From contig NZ_CP104146.1 in the NCBI RefSeq assembly GCF_025200715.1, positions 1-64,000 of the forward strand: 64,000 nt of DNA, given 5' to 3'. Positions 19,371-27,474 of this stretch are shown one piece after another (within the stretch, counting starts at the first letter, position 1; every line of letters begins with the position of its first letter). A program made the position numbers and the translations under genes. Source of the stretch: Rhizobium sullae. Lineage in GTDB: Bacteria > Pseudomonadota > Alphaproteobacteria > Rhizobiales > Rhizobiaceae. The notes beneath the pieces are model-generated. The model made no database searches. It saw only the letters and a program-made list of their open reading frames with translations, and had not been told where the DNA came from.

Positions 19371-19567
19371 GAATGTTTCCCTTCCTGGCCGGATCCCGTT
19401 TTGGGTTGTTCCCGGTTGGCTTCGCTGTGCTGCCGGACCGCGCGGCCGCCCGATTTTCAGGCCGCACGGTCCTTCTTACGAGTTACAAGCAACGGTTTGA
19501 AAGTACACTTTGGCGCGAAATGCTTGCGCCACAATGTAACTCACAGGTTTATTGCTTAGGTGCTGAT
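19371..19567. other. Native 3' end of the DUF6527 gene and intergenic leader of the AddB-like gene
   Basis: The first bases (19562 down to 19549, minus strand) are the orphaned last codons and stop of the DUF6527 gene. The remaining 178 bases lead to the AddB-like gene; I see no clear promoter. If transcription came from upstream, the IS now separates these genes from it. Confidence 0.6.
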
Positions 19568-21082
19568 CTCGACTTTGTACAAAATCGGTTGTGATTTCGG
19601 GCGCTGCTGAGCAGCTCGGGTGAATCAATTCGCCGCAGGTTTCGGCCTTGCACCTTTCGTTTGGTCGGATTCGAACGGATGGATGAGCGAACAACAACAT
19701 GATCGTAGCAGTGAGCCGGGAGACGCGGTCCCCCACATCCTTCGCCAATGGCTGTCGCCATTTCGTTTCTGGTTTACCGCGCCGAGTTGGGAGCATCTGC
19801 TGGTCCTGGTGATGGGTGCGCTCCTTTCGCCTGGCAAGCGAACTGTGACGGCCTGCTTGCGGATTACCGGTCGTGCGGAGGCAAGCAATTTTGCCGCCTA
19901 TCATCAACTCCTAAACCGCGCCCGCTGGAACCCCCGCCTGTTGGCGGCCCGCCTGCTATCCATCATCGTTGCCAGGTTCGTGCGCGTTGGCCCCGTCGTG
20001 ATCGGGATGGACGATACAATCGAACGGCGTTGGGGCCAACGCATCGCCGCTCGTGGCATTTATCGTGACCCGGTGCGCTCAAGCCACGGGCACTTCGTCA
20101 AGGCAAGCGGCCTGCGCTGGTTGAGCTTCATGGTCCTTTCCCCTGTCCCATGGGCCAAATGCATCAAAGCCCTGCCCGTGTTGACGATCCTGTGCCCCTC
20201 TGAGCGTCATGATCAGAAGAAGGGCCGAAAGCACAAGCTGCTGACGGATTGGGCAAGGCAAGGCGTCTTGCAGCTTTGCCGCTGGCTGCCGGACCGCGAA
20301 ATCATCTTTGTCGGCGATAGCAGCTTTGCCGTTCATACACTGGCTGCGGCTCTGCCCGGCACGGCCACTCTCATCACGCGGTTGCGTCTGGATGCCAGTC
20401 TCTTTGCTCCACCGGATCAGAGGCACGAACATTCTCTGGGGCGACCGGCGCAAAAAGGCAGGCCATTGCCGAAACTGAAAACGCTCCTCAAAGACACGAA
20501 GACCGAGTGGCAACGCATCGTCGCATCCTCTTGGTACGGCAAGCAAACCGACAAAACCCTTGATGTCACCTCAGGAACCGGCCTCTGGTATCGGCGTGGA
20601 ACGCCCCCGAGACCAATTCGCTGGGTTCTCGTTCGAGACCCGTCAGGCCGTCGTGAACCCCAGGCGTTCATGAGCACCAACGTCAACCTTGAGCCCGCTC
20701 AGATCATTGCCTACTTCGTTCGGCGCTGGCAGATCGAGGTCACCTTCGCCGAAACCCGTGCGCATCTTGGCGTGGAAACCCAACGGCAGTGGAACGACAA
20801 AGCCATCATGCGCACGACACCGTCGCTGCTGGCGCTCTACAGTCTCGTGACACTCTGGGCATGCGAAATGCTTGGCCGAGGCGCTCTTCCCTATGCTGCA
20901 GCATGGTACAAGAAAACAGAGTTCACCTTCTCCGATGCCATCGGCGCGGTTCGCATGGTCCTGTGGGGCCAGGACATTTATCGACAGTACCCGCCAGACC
21001 CGGACGTTCCTCAAATTCAACCAAACCGACTCAAGCGCATGACACAAGCCCTTTGCTTCGCCGCATAATGTACAAAGTCGAG
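19568..21082 (+). mobile_element. IS element, IS701-like, 1515 bp, with 5-bp target duplication
   Basis: The element is bounded by 14-bp inverted repeats CTCGACTTTGTACA (19568-19581, and its complement at 21069-21082) and flanked by the direct repeat CTGAT (19563-19567 and 21083-21087). A 4-bp duplication inside CTGAT is equally consistent, giving a length of 1515-1516 bp. The size fits the IS701 family, whose usual duplication is 4 bp. It carries one transposase gene. It is inserted in the DUF6527 gene, in the opposite orientation to the island operon. The matched duplication and intact ends suggest a recent, complete insertion. Confidence 0.9.
19683..21068 (+). CDS. IS701-like DDE transposase
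   Basis: About 461 residues from ATG 19683 (in-frame GTG at 19620). DDE-type residues are visible in GMDDTIERRWGQ (first Asp), FVGDSSFAV (second Asp) and RRWQIEVTFAETRAHLG (Glu), in the order and spacing of the DDE_5/IS701-like group. The stop codon lies within the last 20 bases of the element. The frame looks intact, so the IS may be active. Confidence 0.88.
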   Translation: MSEQQHDRSSEPGDAVPHILRQWLSPFRFWFTAPSWEHLLVLVMGALLSPGKRTVTACLRITGRAEASNFAAYHQLLNRARWNPRLLAARLLSIIVARFVRVGPVVIGMDDTIERRWGQRIAARGIYRDPVRSSHGHFVKASGLRWLSFMVLSPVPWAKCIKALPVLTILCPSERHDQKKGRKHKLLTDWARQGVLQLCRWLPDREIIFVGDSSFAVHTLAAALPGTATLITRLRLDASLFAPPDQRHEHSLGRPAQKGRPLPKLKTLLKDTKTEWQRIVASSWYGKQTDKTLDVTSGTGLWYRRGTPPRPIRWVLVRDPSGRREPQAFMSTNVNLEPAQIIAYFVRRWQIEVTFAETRAHLGVETQRQWNDKAIMRTTPSLLALYSLVTLWACEMLGRGALPYAAAWYKKTEFTFSDAIGAVRMVLWGQDIYRQYPPDPDVPQIQPNRLKRMTQALCFAA

Positions 21083-21512
21083 CTGATATCCACGCCCAAA
21101 TCCGTTGCCAGATGCTGCGCTGGGGCTTTGCCGGAGCGGGATGGGCAGGAGGTTCGACCTTTGTCGGCTGGCCGTAGAAACGCTCCTTGGCGGCGCGATC
21201 GCGCCGACGCTCGGCTTCGATCTGCTCGTCACTCCACGGGCCTGCTTCGATCACCTTGCTTCGATCGATCACATAATGTGACCTGCACTTCAGCGTCCAA
21301 TTGCCAATCGACGGACGAAGGGAGATGGTTTCGCCGTCGAATGTCATCTTCCAGTCCGTCGGTGTGAAGGGAACGATCACCTCCTCGCCGCAGCCGCAGC
21401 AACAACTATGGGCTGACGTCGCATAGTCCATCGAAACATAAAGGACACCGGCCTCAAGGCGTTCGGGGATGTGCTCGACGAAACGATGCTCAAGTCGTTG
21501 GTGCCGCATCAT
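20643..21512 (-). CDS. DUF6527-family zinc-site protein, 3' end replaced by IS sequence
   Basis: The native part is 144 residues, starting at ATG 21512 overlapping the E1 gene stop as ATGA. It has a probable zinc site: clustered cysteines at 37-41 (SCCCGCG) and C76/H79 (LKCRSHY), which I match to DUF6527, a family found with bacterial ubiquitin-like operons. The IS interrupts it at residue 144; the frame then continues about 145 residues into the IS to 20643, giving a chimeric protein. Removing the IS and one target duplication restores a reading frame ending A-P-K-Q-stop at 19549, so only four native codons are lost. Function unknown; an E2/E3-like or substrate-adaptor role is speculation. 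Confidence 0.75.
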   Translation of the reverse strand: MMRHQRLEHRFVEHIPERLEAGVLYVSMDYATSAHSCCCGCGEEVIVPFTPTDWKMTFDGETISLRPSIGNWTLKCRSHYVIDRSKVIEAGPWSDEQIEAERRRDRAAKERFYGQPTKVEPPAHPAPAKPQRSIWQRIWAWISARLCTLCGEAKGLCHALESVWLNLRNVRVWRVLSINVLAPQDHANRADGIGEGELCFLVPCCSIGKSASAKHFACPECHETVERQQRRCRAHDGFVVPLPLGFHAKMRTGFGEGDLDLPAPNEVGNDLSGLKVDVGAHERLGFTTA

Positions 21513-22681
21513 GCGAGGTCTCCGTTGATCAGCATATTGCCGTCGGTTGTGTAGGTGCAGTGGTGTTCCTGCTCGAGATCGCGATAGAAGCCGCAGATCT
21601 TCTTCCACTTCACCACCGCAAGAACGGCATTGAGTGCGTTGAGGTCCGCCACCTGGATGTTGGAGGCGTAGATGCCCTTGGCGCCTCCGCCCACAAATGA
21701 AATGCGCTGCGGCACGTGATCCCGCTTCTCGGGTGTGCTGGCGGTCACCCGCAGGATGCCGCCAAGCGACCCTTCGTCGAGCTCAAGCCCCATCCCGACA
21801 TCGACGAACCCCGCTCCGATCGCCTCGAGCTTCGCCATGATCGACCGCTTCGCGTCACCCGCGTCAAGGGACAGGAACGCAAAGGTCACACCGTCGAGAA
21901 GGTGAAGGTTGTCAGCGTTCAGATCGACATCGTTCGCGACGATATTGCGGTGCATGCGGCTATAAATGCGCTTCAGATAATCGACCTTCCTGGGCGCTTC
22001 CCGGAGTTCGTCCAGGCTCGGAGCACCTGGCGCCCGAAACGCATTGTGAGTCAGAAATTCATCGCTGTCGAAGATCCGGATTTCGCAAACCGGTGTTTTC
22101 GCGACGAGGTCAAGAATGTACCCGCCAGTACCGCCGAGCCCGATGATAGCGATGCGCTCGCCGACGAGCCGTCCGGTCAACGCGCCGATACCAACGCGGT
22201 CGGAGGCAGTCTCGACATAGTTGAAGACACTCTCTTCCTCCTGTTCGGGCTCGCGAAAGGTGCGTGCGGTCGAACCGGGTTTCAGCACTGCCGCAGGGCC
22301 CGCGATGATGTTCGCGTAGCTCGTCATTTTGTGGTGGTAGTCCGAATAGCCGCCTTCCGGCTTGCTCGAGAAGGCGTGCGTCGCCTTCAGGCCATGACCA
22401 AGGTTGAAGGTGCCGCTCGCGTGCGAAATACCTTGAATTCGAGCGCCATTAGCATGGCATGGGAAATCGCCGTCCCAGTGAACGACATGCGTGTCGGGCG
22501 TACGGGTTTGATCGCCCGCGAGCGTGAGGCTGGAGATCAAGGTGCCGATACGCAGCTGTCGGCGCTCGTCGACATAAGGAATCTCGCGCATAGCGAGATA
22601 GCCGCCCTGCTGCTGGACGAAGTAGCCTTCGTCCAGCAGGCGCTTGAGGTCTGGATTACGATTGAACAGTGCGCGTGACAT
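21509..22681 (-). CDS. E1-like ThiF adenylyltransferase with an N-terminal extra domain
   Basis: A 390-residue E1-like enzyme expected to adenylate the C terminus of a ubiquitin-like protein. The ATP-binding motif is IIGLGGTGGYILD (about residues 179-191), followed by RIFDSDEFLTHNAFRAPG with the conserved Asp. Residues 1-150 form a separate domain with HVVHWDGDFPCHANG and SGTFNLGHGLKATHAF, which I believe is the domain labelled DUF6791. Candidate cysteines are C75 in that domain and C363/C375 at the end. Start chosen at ATG 22681, overlapping the multi-ubiquitin gene by 26 bases. No E2 or JAB peptidase gene is present nearby. Confidence 0.85.
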   Translation of the reverse strand: MSRALFNRNPDLKRLLDEGYFVQQQGGYLAMREIPYVDERRQLRIGTLISSLTLAGDQTRTPDTHVVHWDGDFPCHANGARIQGISHASGTFNLGHGLKATHAFSSKPEGGYSDYHHKMTSYANIIAGPAAVLKPGSTARTFREPEQEEESVFNYVETASDRVGIGALTGRLVGERIAIIGLGGTGGYILDLVAKTPVCEIRIFDSDEFLTHNAFRAPGAPSLDELREAPRKVDYLKRIYSRMHRNIVANDVDLNADNLHLLDGVTFAFLSLDAGDAKRSIMAKLEAIGAGFVDVGMGLELDEGSLGGILRVTASTPEKRDHVPQRISFVGGGAKGIYASNIQVADLNALNAVLAVVKWKKICGFYRDLEQEHHCTYTTDGNMLINGDLA

Positions 22682-23411
22682 TAAATACCGTACCCTTCTT
22701 CTTGACATCGACAGAACCGCCGGCTGCGAGTTCTCCGGCATGGGGGGCCGACGCCGCATGCCGATAAGTCATCGAGAAGACGACATTCGGCTCGTGCTGA
22801 CCCGGAAAGGCGAGCTGGACGACCTGCTCGAACGTCACCGTCCGAGCGTCCACCGTGCGGCGGCGCGAATTGACGATGATTTCAAAGGTCACTGGCGGCT
22901 TGGGCGCGGTGATGAAACGCTCGATGCCCGCGACCGTCAGGTCGATCAGCTCGCTCTGTTCGATCAAGCGATCTTCACCGCCCGGAACTTCGAGGAATAC
23001 CGCCTCGTTGTCTCCCGGCTTTGCCAGTCCATAAAGGACAGCACCGCTGATGACGGGCTTGCCCCAGCGCATTTCGTCGTCGTTGAGGGTGAGCTTGAAT
23101 TCGCGATCCGACTGGAAAGCAATGAAACGCTCGGCCCCGCGCTCGCGCAGGTCAAAGGGTTCGTTCAAGCGTACATCCTCGAATTCGCCCGACGGCAAGA
23201 TCGCAAAGAGGCTGTAGCCATGCCGAGGATCGAGAGATGCGGCCTCCAGCACCTGGCGGCCGAGCGGCACGGGATCGCGCACATGACGCTGCTGAAAATC
23301 GAGATCACCGTGAGCGAGGAGAAAGCGATACTCCCGCGCCGGACGAAGGGCCCTGCCTTCGCGCAGGGCGTCTCCGACATCGTCATATTCAAGAAGTTCT
23401 TTTGTAGTCAT
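22656..23411 (-). CDS. Multi-ubiquitin domain protein
   Basis: A 251-residue protein built of about three ubiquitin-like (beta-grasp) units, roughly residues 22-95, 97-170 and 172-251. The last unit (FEIIVNSRRRTVDARTVTF, then VVFSMTYRHA, then GTVFNVTRTVQS) is typical of the multi-ubiquitin family seen beside ThiF genes. It lacks a terminal Gly-Gly, so the reactive end, if any, is TVQS or needs processing. It is the likely substrate of the overlapping E1 gene. The gap to the upstream helicase fusion is 81 bases; a short leader with its own ribosome binding site is possible. Confidence 0.85.
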   Translation of the reverse strand: MTTKELLEYDDVGDALREGRALRPAREYRFLLAHGDLDFQQRHVRDPVPLGRQVLEAASLDPRHGYSLFAILPSGEFEDVRLNEPFDLRERGAERFIAFQSDREFKLTLNDDEMRWGKPVISGAVLYGLAKPGDNEAVFLEVPGGEDRLIEQSELIDLTVAGIERFITAPKPPVTFEIIVNSRRRTVDARTVTFEQVVQLAFPGQHEPNVVFSMTYRHAASAPHAGELAAGGSVDVKKKGTVFNVTRTVQS

Positions 23412-23492
23412 AGATAGGGTCCTTATGTTTTCGCCGTGGCGACGCCGCGGCTCTAAGGATCCAATCGGAGCGACATTGGCCGACCGGTAAGG

Positions 23493-26400
23493 TCAGGCAA
23501 ACTTTTTTTTAAGTGGCCCTTGCGGGGTCGAACCACAGATGAAGAAAGCGGGACAGTTCGGGCATGTGAATGAGGAAACCGCGGCAGGAAACCGCCCCGC
23601 GCGAATTTCGCTTAGAAACTTTACAAGCTTGTCTCTGCGTCCCGACAATTCACGATCGGACAGGGATAGCGGATGCGCTTCACTGTCCGAAAGGTGGACC
23701 AGCTCCGCGACGGCGCCGGGGAAGGCCTGCTTGACGGCGAGGATAAGTGCCGCGGCCCCGACATCCTTGCCCTCGGTGGATCGCATGTGACCTGTTCCGA
23801 TGCGGCGAACCGCGCGGACTCCATCGGGTCGCACCAGCACCTCGTCCGGCTCGACGAGGATTTCCTCGCCGCCAACTAAGAGACTGACTGCGGTGCGCAC
23901 CTCGGAGACCGCTCCCGCGCGGCTGGACAAAAAGAAGCGCAGCATCGCCATGGCGAGATCGAGGAATTCCACATGATAACCATGATCGGAAAGCCCTTGG
24001 CTGACGAATGCTGCTTCCGCTCGATCTTGCAGCTCCCGTTCCGAAAGAGACAGGCCGGACGCGACCACCGCCCCAACTACCGAGCGGACTGCCTCATGCA
24101 ACTGCGTGAACGCCGTCGTGGTTCGACGTCCACCGACCTGAAGAACATGCGTGTAAAAAAAGCGTCGTGGACATGACTCATAAAGAGCGATTTGCGGTCC
24201 GCTAAAGCGAAGCCGCCCGTCGACGATCAATTCAACACTCTGCGCGTCTGCGGCCGGGGGAAGGGGTCGCGCCGGCATGATTGGGCGGCGCGTCAACGTG
24301 GTCCCGAGGCGGTCGAGGAATGGTGAGAGCGGCCGATTGTGCCCGTTGCTCTTCTCTGTCGGGGCATAAAGGAAAAGGCGGTCGCGAGCGCGTGACAATC
24401 CAACAAAGAAAAGGCATTCCTGCTCCTCGGCTTGGCCCGCCCGGAAAGCATCCAAGGCGCTGCCTTCCGCACCAGTGATCATGCCGGTTGGCGCCGGGCA
24501 GGGCGGAACCTGCGGCGTCCGTGGGATTGTATCGCTGTTCAGTCCAAGGATATGTACAGCTTCGAATTCCAGGCCCTTGGCGCCGTGGATCGTCAGCAGT
24601 CGCACGCCGTCGAGATGCTGTGCTGCTGCCGGAAGCTGTCGCAGGTCCCGGTCGTCGCCCAGACGCACCAGTCTGCGCACGCGGTCGAGCAGGCGCGTGA
24701 CAGGCAGACCGCGCCCCGCCGGTTGTACGCGGACGAAATTCAGGAACTGCCAGATCGCAATACCGCGTGTGCGATCACCGAGCTCCGACGATGCTCCGAG
24801 ACGTGCGGCAATCTGCGTGCGATCGAGAAGCAGCGTTGCGAGTATTGTCCACGGCGAGGCGGCATCGCCGAATCCACCCAGGGCAACTGCCAGATTTTCC
24901 AGAGTCCGACGGCCTGCGTCGCTCAATTCCGGGATGGAGGCGATATTCTGCAGCCAACTTGCCGGAGCGGGATCTGTTGCTCTCAAGTACGCGAACACAG
25001 CCGCGACGTCCGCGAAAGACATCGCGAAATCCGGCCAGCAGGCGATGCGAACGAGACCCATGGCGCGCCGGTCGACGAGGATCGAGAGGAGTGCAAGCAG
25101 GTCCTTGACCTCACCTCGTTCGAACAGGCTGCCAAGGAAGAGAACCGGCACACCGAGGCGCTCAAGATCTTGCCCTATCCTGGACAGCTTTTCGTTGCCC
25201 GTGCACAAGACCGCCTGATCGCGATAGGCGTGCCCCTCGCGCCGCAGTCCCTCGATCGCCTCGGCCAGGGCGACCTGCTGTTCTTCGGCTCGCCGCACCG
25301 TGCGCAATTCCGGCTCATGGCCATTGGCGTCCCGATCTGCCTCGAGGTCGCTATCGGCATCGCCAGCTCGCATCTTGATCGCGAAATTGGAAAAGCTGGT
25401 CGTAATCTCTGGTACTGAGCGATAGTTGCGCTTCAATCGACCGCGTTTGCCGCCGGCGAAGTCTTCCTTCCCGAAGCGCGTCATGTTGAACGATGACGCT
25501 CCCCGAAACCGATAGATCGACTGCTTGGCGTCGCCGACCACCCAGAGATTATCGCCATCGGGGCGAATTGCGCTCAGCATCCTCACGCTGCTGCGATTGA
25601 CATCCTGATATTCGTCGACAAGGACGTGATCGTACTGCGCCTGGAGTGTCGCGCGGATAGCCGCATCCTTCTCGAGCAGTTGAACCGGTAGCGCGACAAG
25701 GTCGCCAAAGTCGACACAGTTGGCATAGCGCTTTAGCTGCTCATAGGCCGCGTAGAGGCGCGCGACCTCGACGGCGCGCTCTGCTGCTTCGCGTGCCTCC
25801 GGGTCAGCTGCCGTTGACAGCATGGCGCCGGCGAGCACTGCGTAGGTATCGGCATCGACCACCTCATCCTTGGCTCTCGATACGGCAACCAGCATATCGG
25901 CGATGATCTGGGTGGGATCATAAAAATTGCGATAGTGAGAAAGCCTCAGGCGCGGAAACTCCTCCTCAAGGAGCTCGACCGCTTCGGTTCGATCCATCAT
26001 CCGCGGGTCTTTCGGCAAGCCGAGTTCGGCATAAAACCGACGGATGATATCGAGGCCGAAGGCGTGAAACGTGCCGATCCACATTGCGGCGGCCGCCTCT
26101 GGCCGCTTGCGCGCGATCCTTTCGGCCATTTCCCCCGCCGCCTTGTTCGAGAAGGTCAGGAGCAAGATCCGCCTCGGATCAACGCCGTCTTCCAGAAGGC
26201 CTTCGACGCGCGCAACCAAGGTTTGCGTCTTGCCCGTACCGGGGCCTGCTTCGAGCAGGTAAGCTTCGCCGCGATGGGCCGCCGCCGCCGCTTGCAGAGG
26301 ATTCAACGGCCGTTCCACATGCGCCGTCCCGGCCGTGGCCGGCACCGGCGGCAGGAGCAAGGCATCGAATAGCTGTTGCGCGACGACCTCGAACGGTGCG

Positions 26401-26894
26401 CCGAGCTTCGTGGAAATCTCGGCCGCCGAGAGGCCCTGGTCGATATGAAGTGCCCGCGCGACGTTGCGCGGGAGCAGCAGCTCGCGCGCGAACAAATCCA
26501 TTTGGACTTCGCGCCGCTGTTTGCGCCCATAGTCAACGACCCGATCAATGCCGACCGGCGAAGCTTCCGCCGGGCGAGCGGGATCGATTGTCGGCGTTAG
26601 CTCGTCATCGGGATCGTCGCCAAGTTCGACATGTCCAATCTCGTGCGCAACGAGGAACGCTCTGTTGAACAAGGAACCGATATTCTCATGAAGGATCAGG
26701 TCGTCGCCGGCTATGAAGGTCGCGCGACCGCCGTTGAGCACAGCCGCACCTGCCGCAGTAGGCTCAACGTCGATCCCGCGTCGCTTTGCCTCGGCGACAA
26801 CCAACTCGTAGGGTGACCAGGGATCGGCGCCGGATTCGACCAGATGAGCGTGAAGCTCGGCGGCGACTTGCCTGGCAAGCTCCACGCTGTCCAT
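23493..26894 (-). CDS. ImmA/IrrE peptidase - UvrD helicase - Fe-S nuclease fusion
   Basis: A 1133-residue fusion. Residues 1-180 form an ImmA/IrrE metallopeptidase with the zinc motif HEIGH at 84-88 and the family signature FARELLLP near 135. From about 195 a UvrD-type helicase follows: Walker A EAGPGTGKTQTLV (215-227), FSNKAAGEMA, Walker B VDEYQDVNRSS and TIHGAKGLEFEAV. The C terminus resembles a Cas4/AddB PD-(D/E)XK module: ESCPRRFFYTHVLQVGG and FTCPNCPAFFICG supply four cysteines for a 4Fe-4S cluster. It starts two bases from the stop of the HTH-like gene. IrrE-type proteases often cleave a neighbouring HTH repressor on DNA damage; here the sensor is tied to a DNA-processing motor. Confidence 0.86.
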   Translation of the reverse strand: MDSVELARQVAAELHAHLVESGADPWSPYELVVAEAKRRGIDVEPTAAGAAVLNGGRATFIAGDDLILHENIGSLFNRAFLVAHEIGHVELGDDPDDELTPTIDPARPAEASPVGIDRVVDYGRKQRREVQMDLFARELLLPRNVARALHIDQGLSAAEISTKLGAPFEVVAQQLFDALLLPPVPATAGTAHVERPLNPLQAAAAAHRGEAYLLEAGPGTGKTQTLVARVEGLLEDGVDPRRILLLTFSNKAAGEMAERIARKRPEAAAAMWIGTFHAFGLDIIRRFYAELGLPKDPRMMDRTEAVELLEEEFPRLRLSHYRNFYDPTQIIADMLVAVSRAKDEVVDADTYAVLAGAMLSTAADPEAREAAERAVEVARLYAAYEQLKRYANCVDFGDLVALPVQLLEKDAAIRATLQAQYDHVLVDEYQDVNRSSVRMLSAIRPDGDNLWVVGDAKQSIYRFRGASSFNMTRFGKEDFAGGKRGRLKRNYRSVPEITTSFSNFAIKMRAGDADSDLEADRDANGHEPELRTVRRAEEQQVALAEAIEGLRREGHAYRDQAVLCTGNEKLSRIGQDLERLGVPVLFLGSLFERGEVKDLLALLSILVDRRAMGLVRIACWPDFAMSFADVAAVFAYLRATDPAPASWLQNIASIPELSDAGRRTLENLAVALGGFGDAASPWTILATLLLDRTQIAARLGASSELGDRTRGIAIWQFLNFVRVQPAGRGLPVTRLLDRVRRLVRLGDDRDLRQLPAAAQHLDGVRLLTIHGAKGLEFEAVHILGLNSDTIPRTPQVPPCPAPTGMITGAEGSALDAFRAGQAEEQECLFFVGLSRARDRLFLYAPTEKSNGHNRPLSPFLDRLGTTLTRRPIMPARPLPPAADAQSVELIVDGRLRFSGPQIALYESCPRRFFYTHVLQVGGRRTTTAFTQLHEAVRSVVGAVVASGLSLSERELQDRAEAAFVSQGLSDHGYHVEFLDLAMAMLRFFLSSRAGAVSEVRTAVSLLVGGEEILVEPDEVLVRPDGVRAVRRIGTGHMRSTEGKDVGAAALILAVKQAFPGAVAELVHLSDSEAHPLSLSDRELSGRRDKLVKFLSEIRAGRFPAAVSSFTCPNCPAFFICGSTPQGPLKKKFA

Positions 26895-26895
26895 A

Positions 26896-27474
26896 TCACT
26901 CGGCCTCTGTCAGAAGCTCGGCCCGCTTCTCATCGGAGACGCCAGCGTCGATCAGAACTCTCTCGAAGGATACTTGCTCGCCCGCGCTCGGCTTGCCATC
27001 CGCCTTATAGCTGCGAGCTGCGGACAACGGTGCCGTTCCCCAGGACATCTGCAGTTGGGAAAGTGAGCAGCGCATCGCCTCTGCCAGCTTCCCAAGGAAC
27101 CTATTCGGAATACTCAGCAGTGACACCCGCCGTTCACGCAACGCGGTGATGACCTGACGCGGGACATCTAGTTTGCGAGCAACAGCGCGCCAATCGTCGG
27201 CTGTCAGAGCCGCAAAGGGATCTGACCCAGCCGTTGGCAAAGCATTCGCGTGTTGCGACCAGGCGGCGTCGATCAGCTCCTGATCCACGGCGGAGAGCGG
27301 TGCGTCATCTTCCGAAGTTTCACGGCTCAGCTCGCGCGATAAGTCAACGAGTTCGACGGCGTATTCTGGGTAAAGCCGCAGGTAGCGCTCAAGGGTCGAG
27401 CGATCTGACTCGCTTTCGACCGCGAATGCGTCAAGCACAGTTTCACGGGAGGGGCGTTCGCCAGCCGGGCTCAT
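26896..27474 (-). CDS. HTH-like regulatory protein, possible ImmR-type partner
   Basis: A 192-residue protein with no firm family match. The region 95-150 (ADDWRAVARKLDVPRQVITALRERRVSLLSIPNRFLGKLAEAM) looks like an XRE-type helix-turn-helix; the rest is acidic. It overlaps the sigma-like gene by four bases (ATGA) and almost touches the IrrE-UvrD fusion. HTH proteins beside IrrE peptidases are often repressors that the peptidase cleaves, and small acidic proteins after sigma factors are often anti-sigma factors, so either role is possible. Confidence 0.6.
   Translation of the reverse strand: MSPAGERPSRETVLDAFAVESESDRSTLERYLRLYPEYAVELVDLSRELSRETSEDDAPLSAVDQELIDAAWSQHANALPTAGSDPFAALTADDWRAVARKLDVPRQVITALRERRVSLLSIPNRFLGKLAEAMRCSLSQLQMSWGTAPLSAARSYKADGKPSAGEQVSFERVLIDAGVSDEKRAELLTEAE

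Noticed and set aside
20643..20950. Cysteine-containing C-terminal extension of the DUF6527 protein as a genuine domain
   Set aside because: It is read from the antisense strand of the IS transposase after the insertion point.
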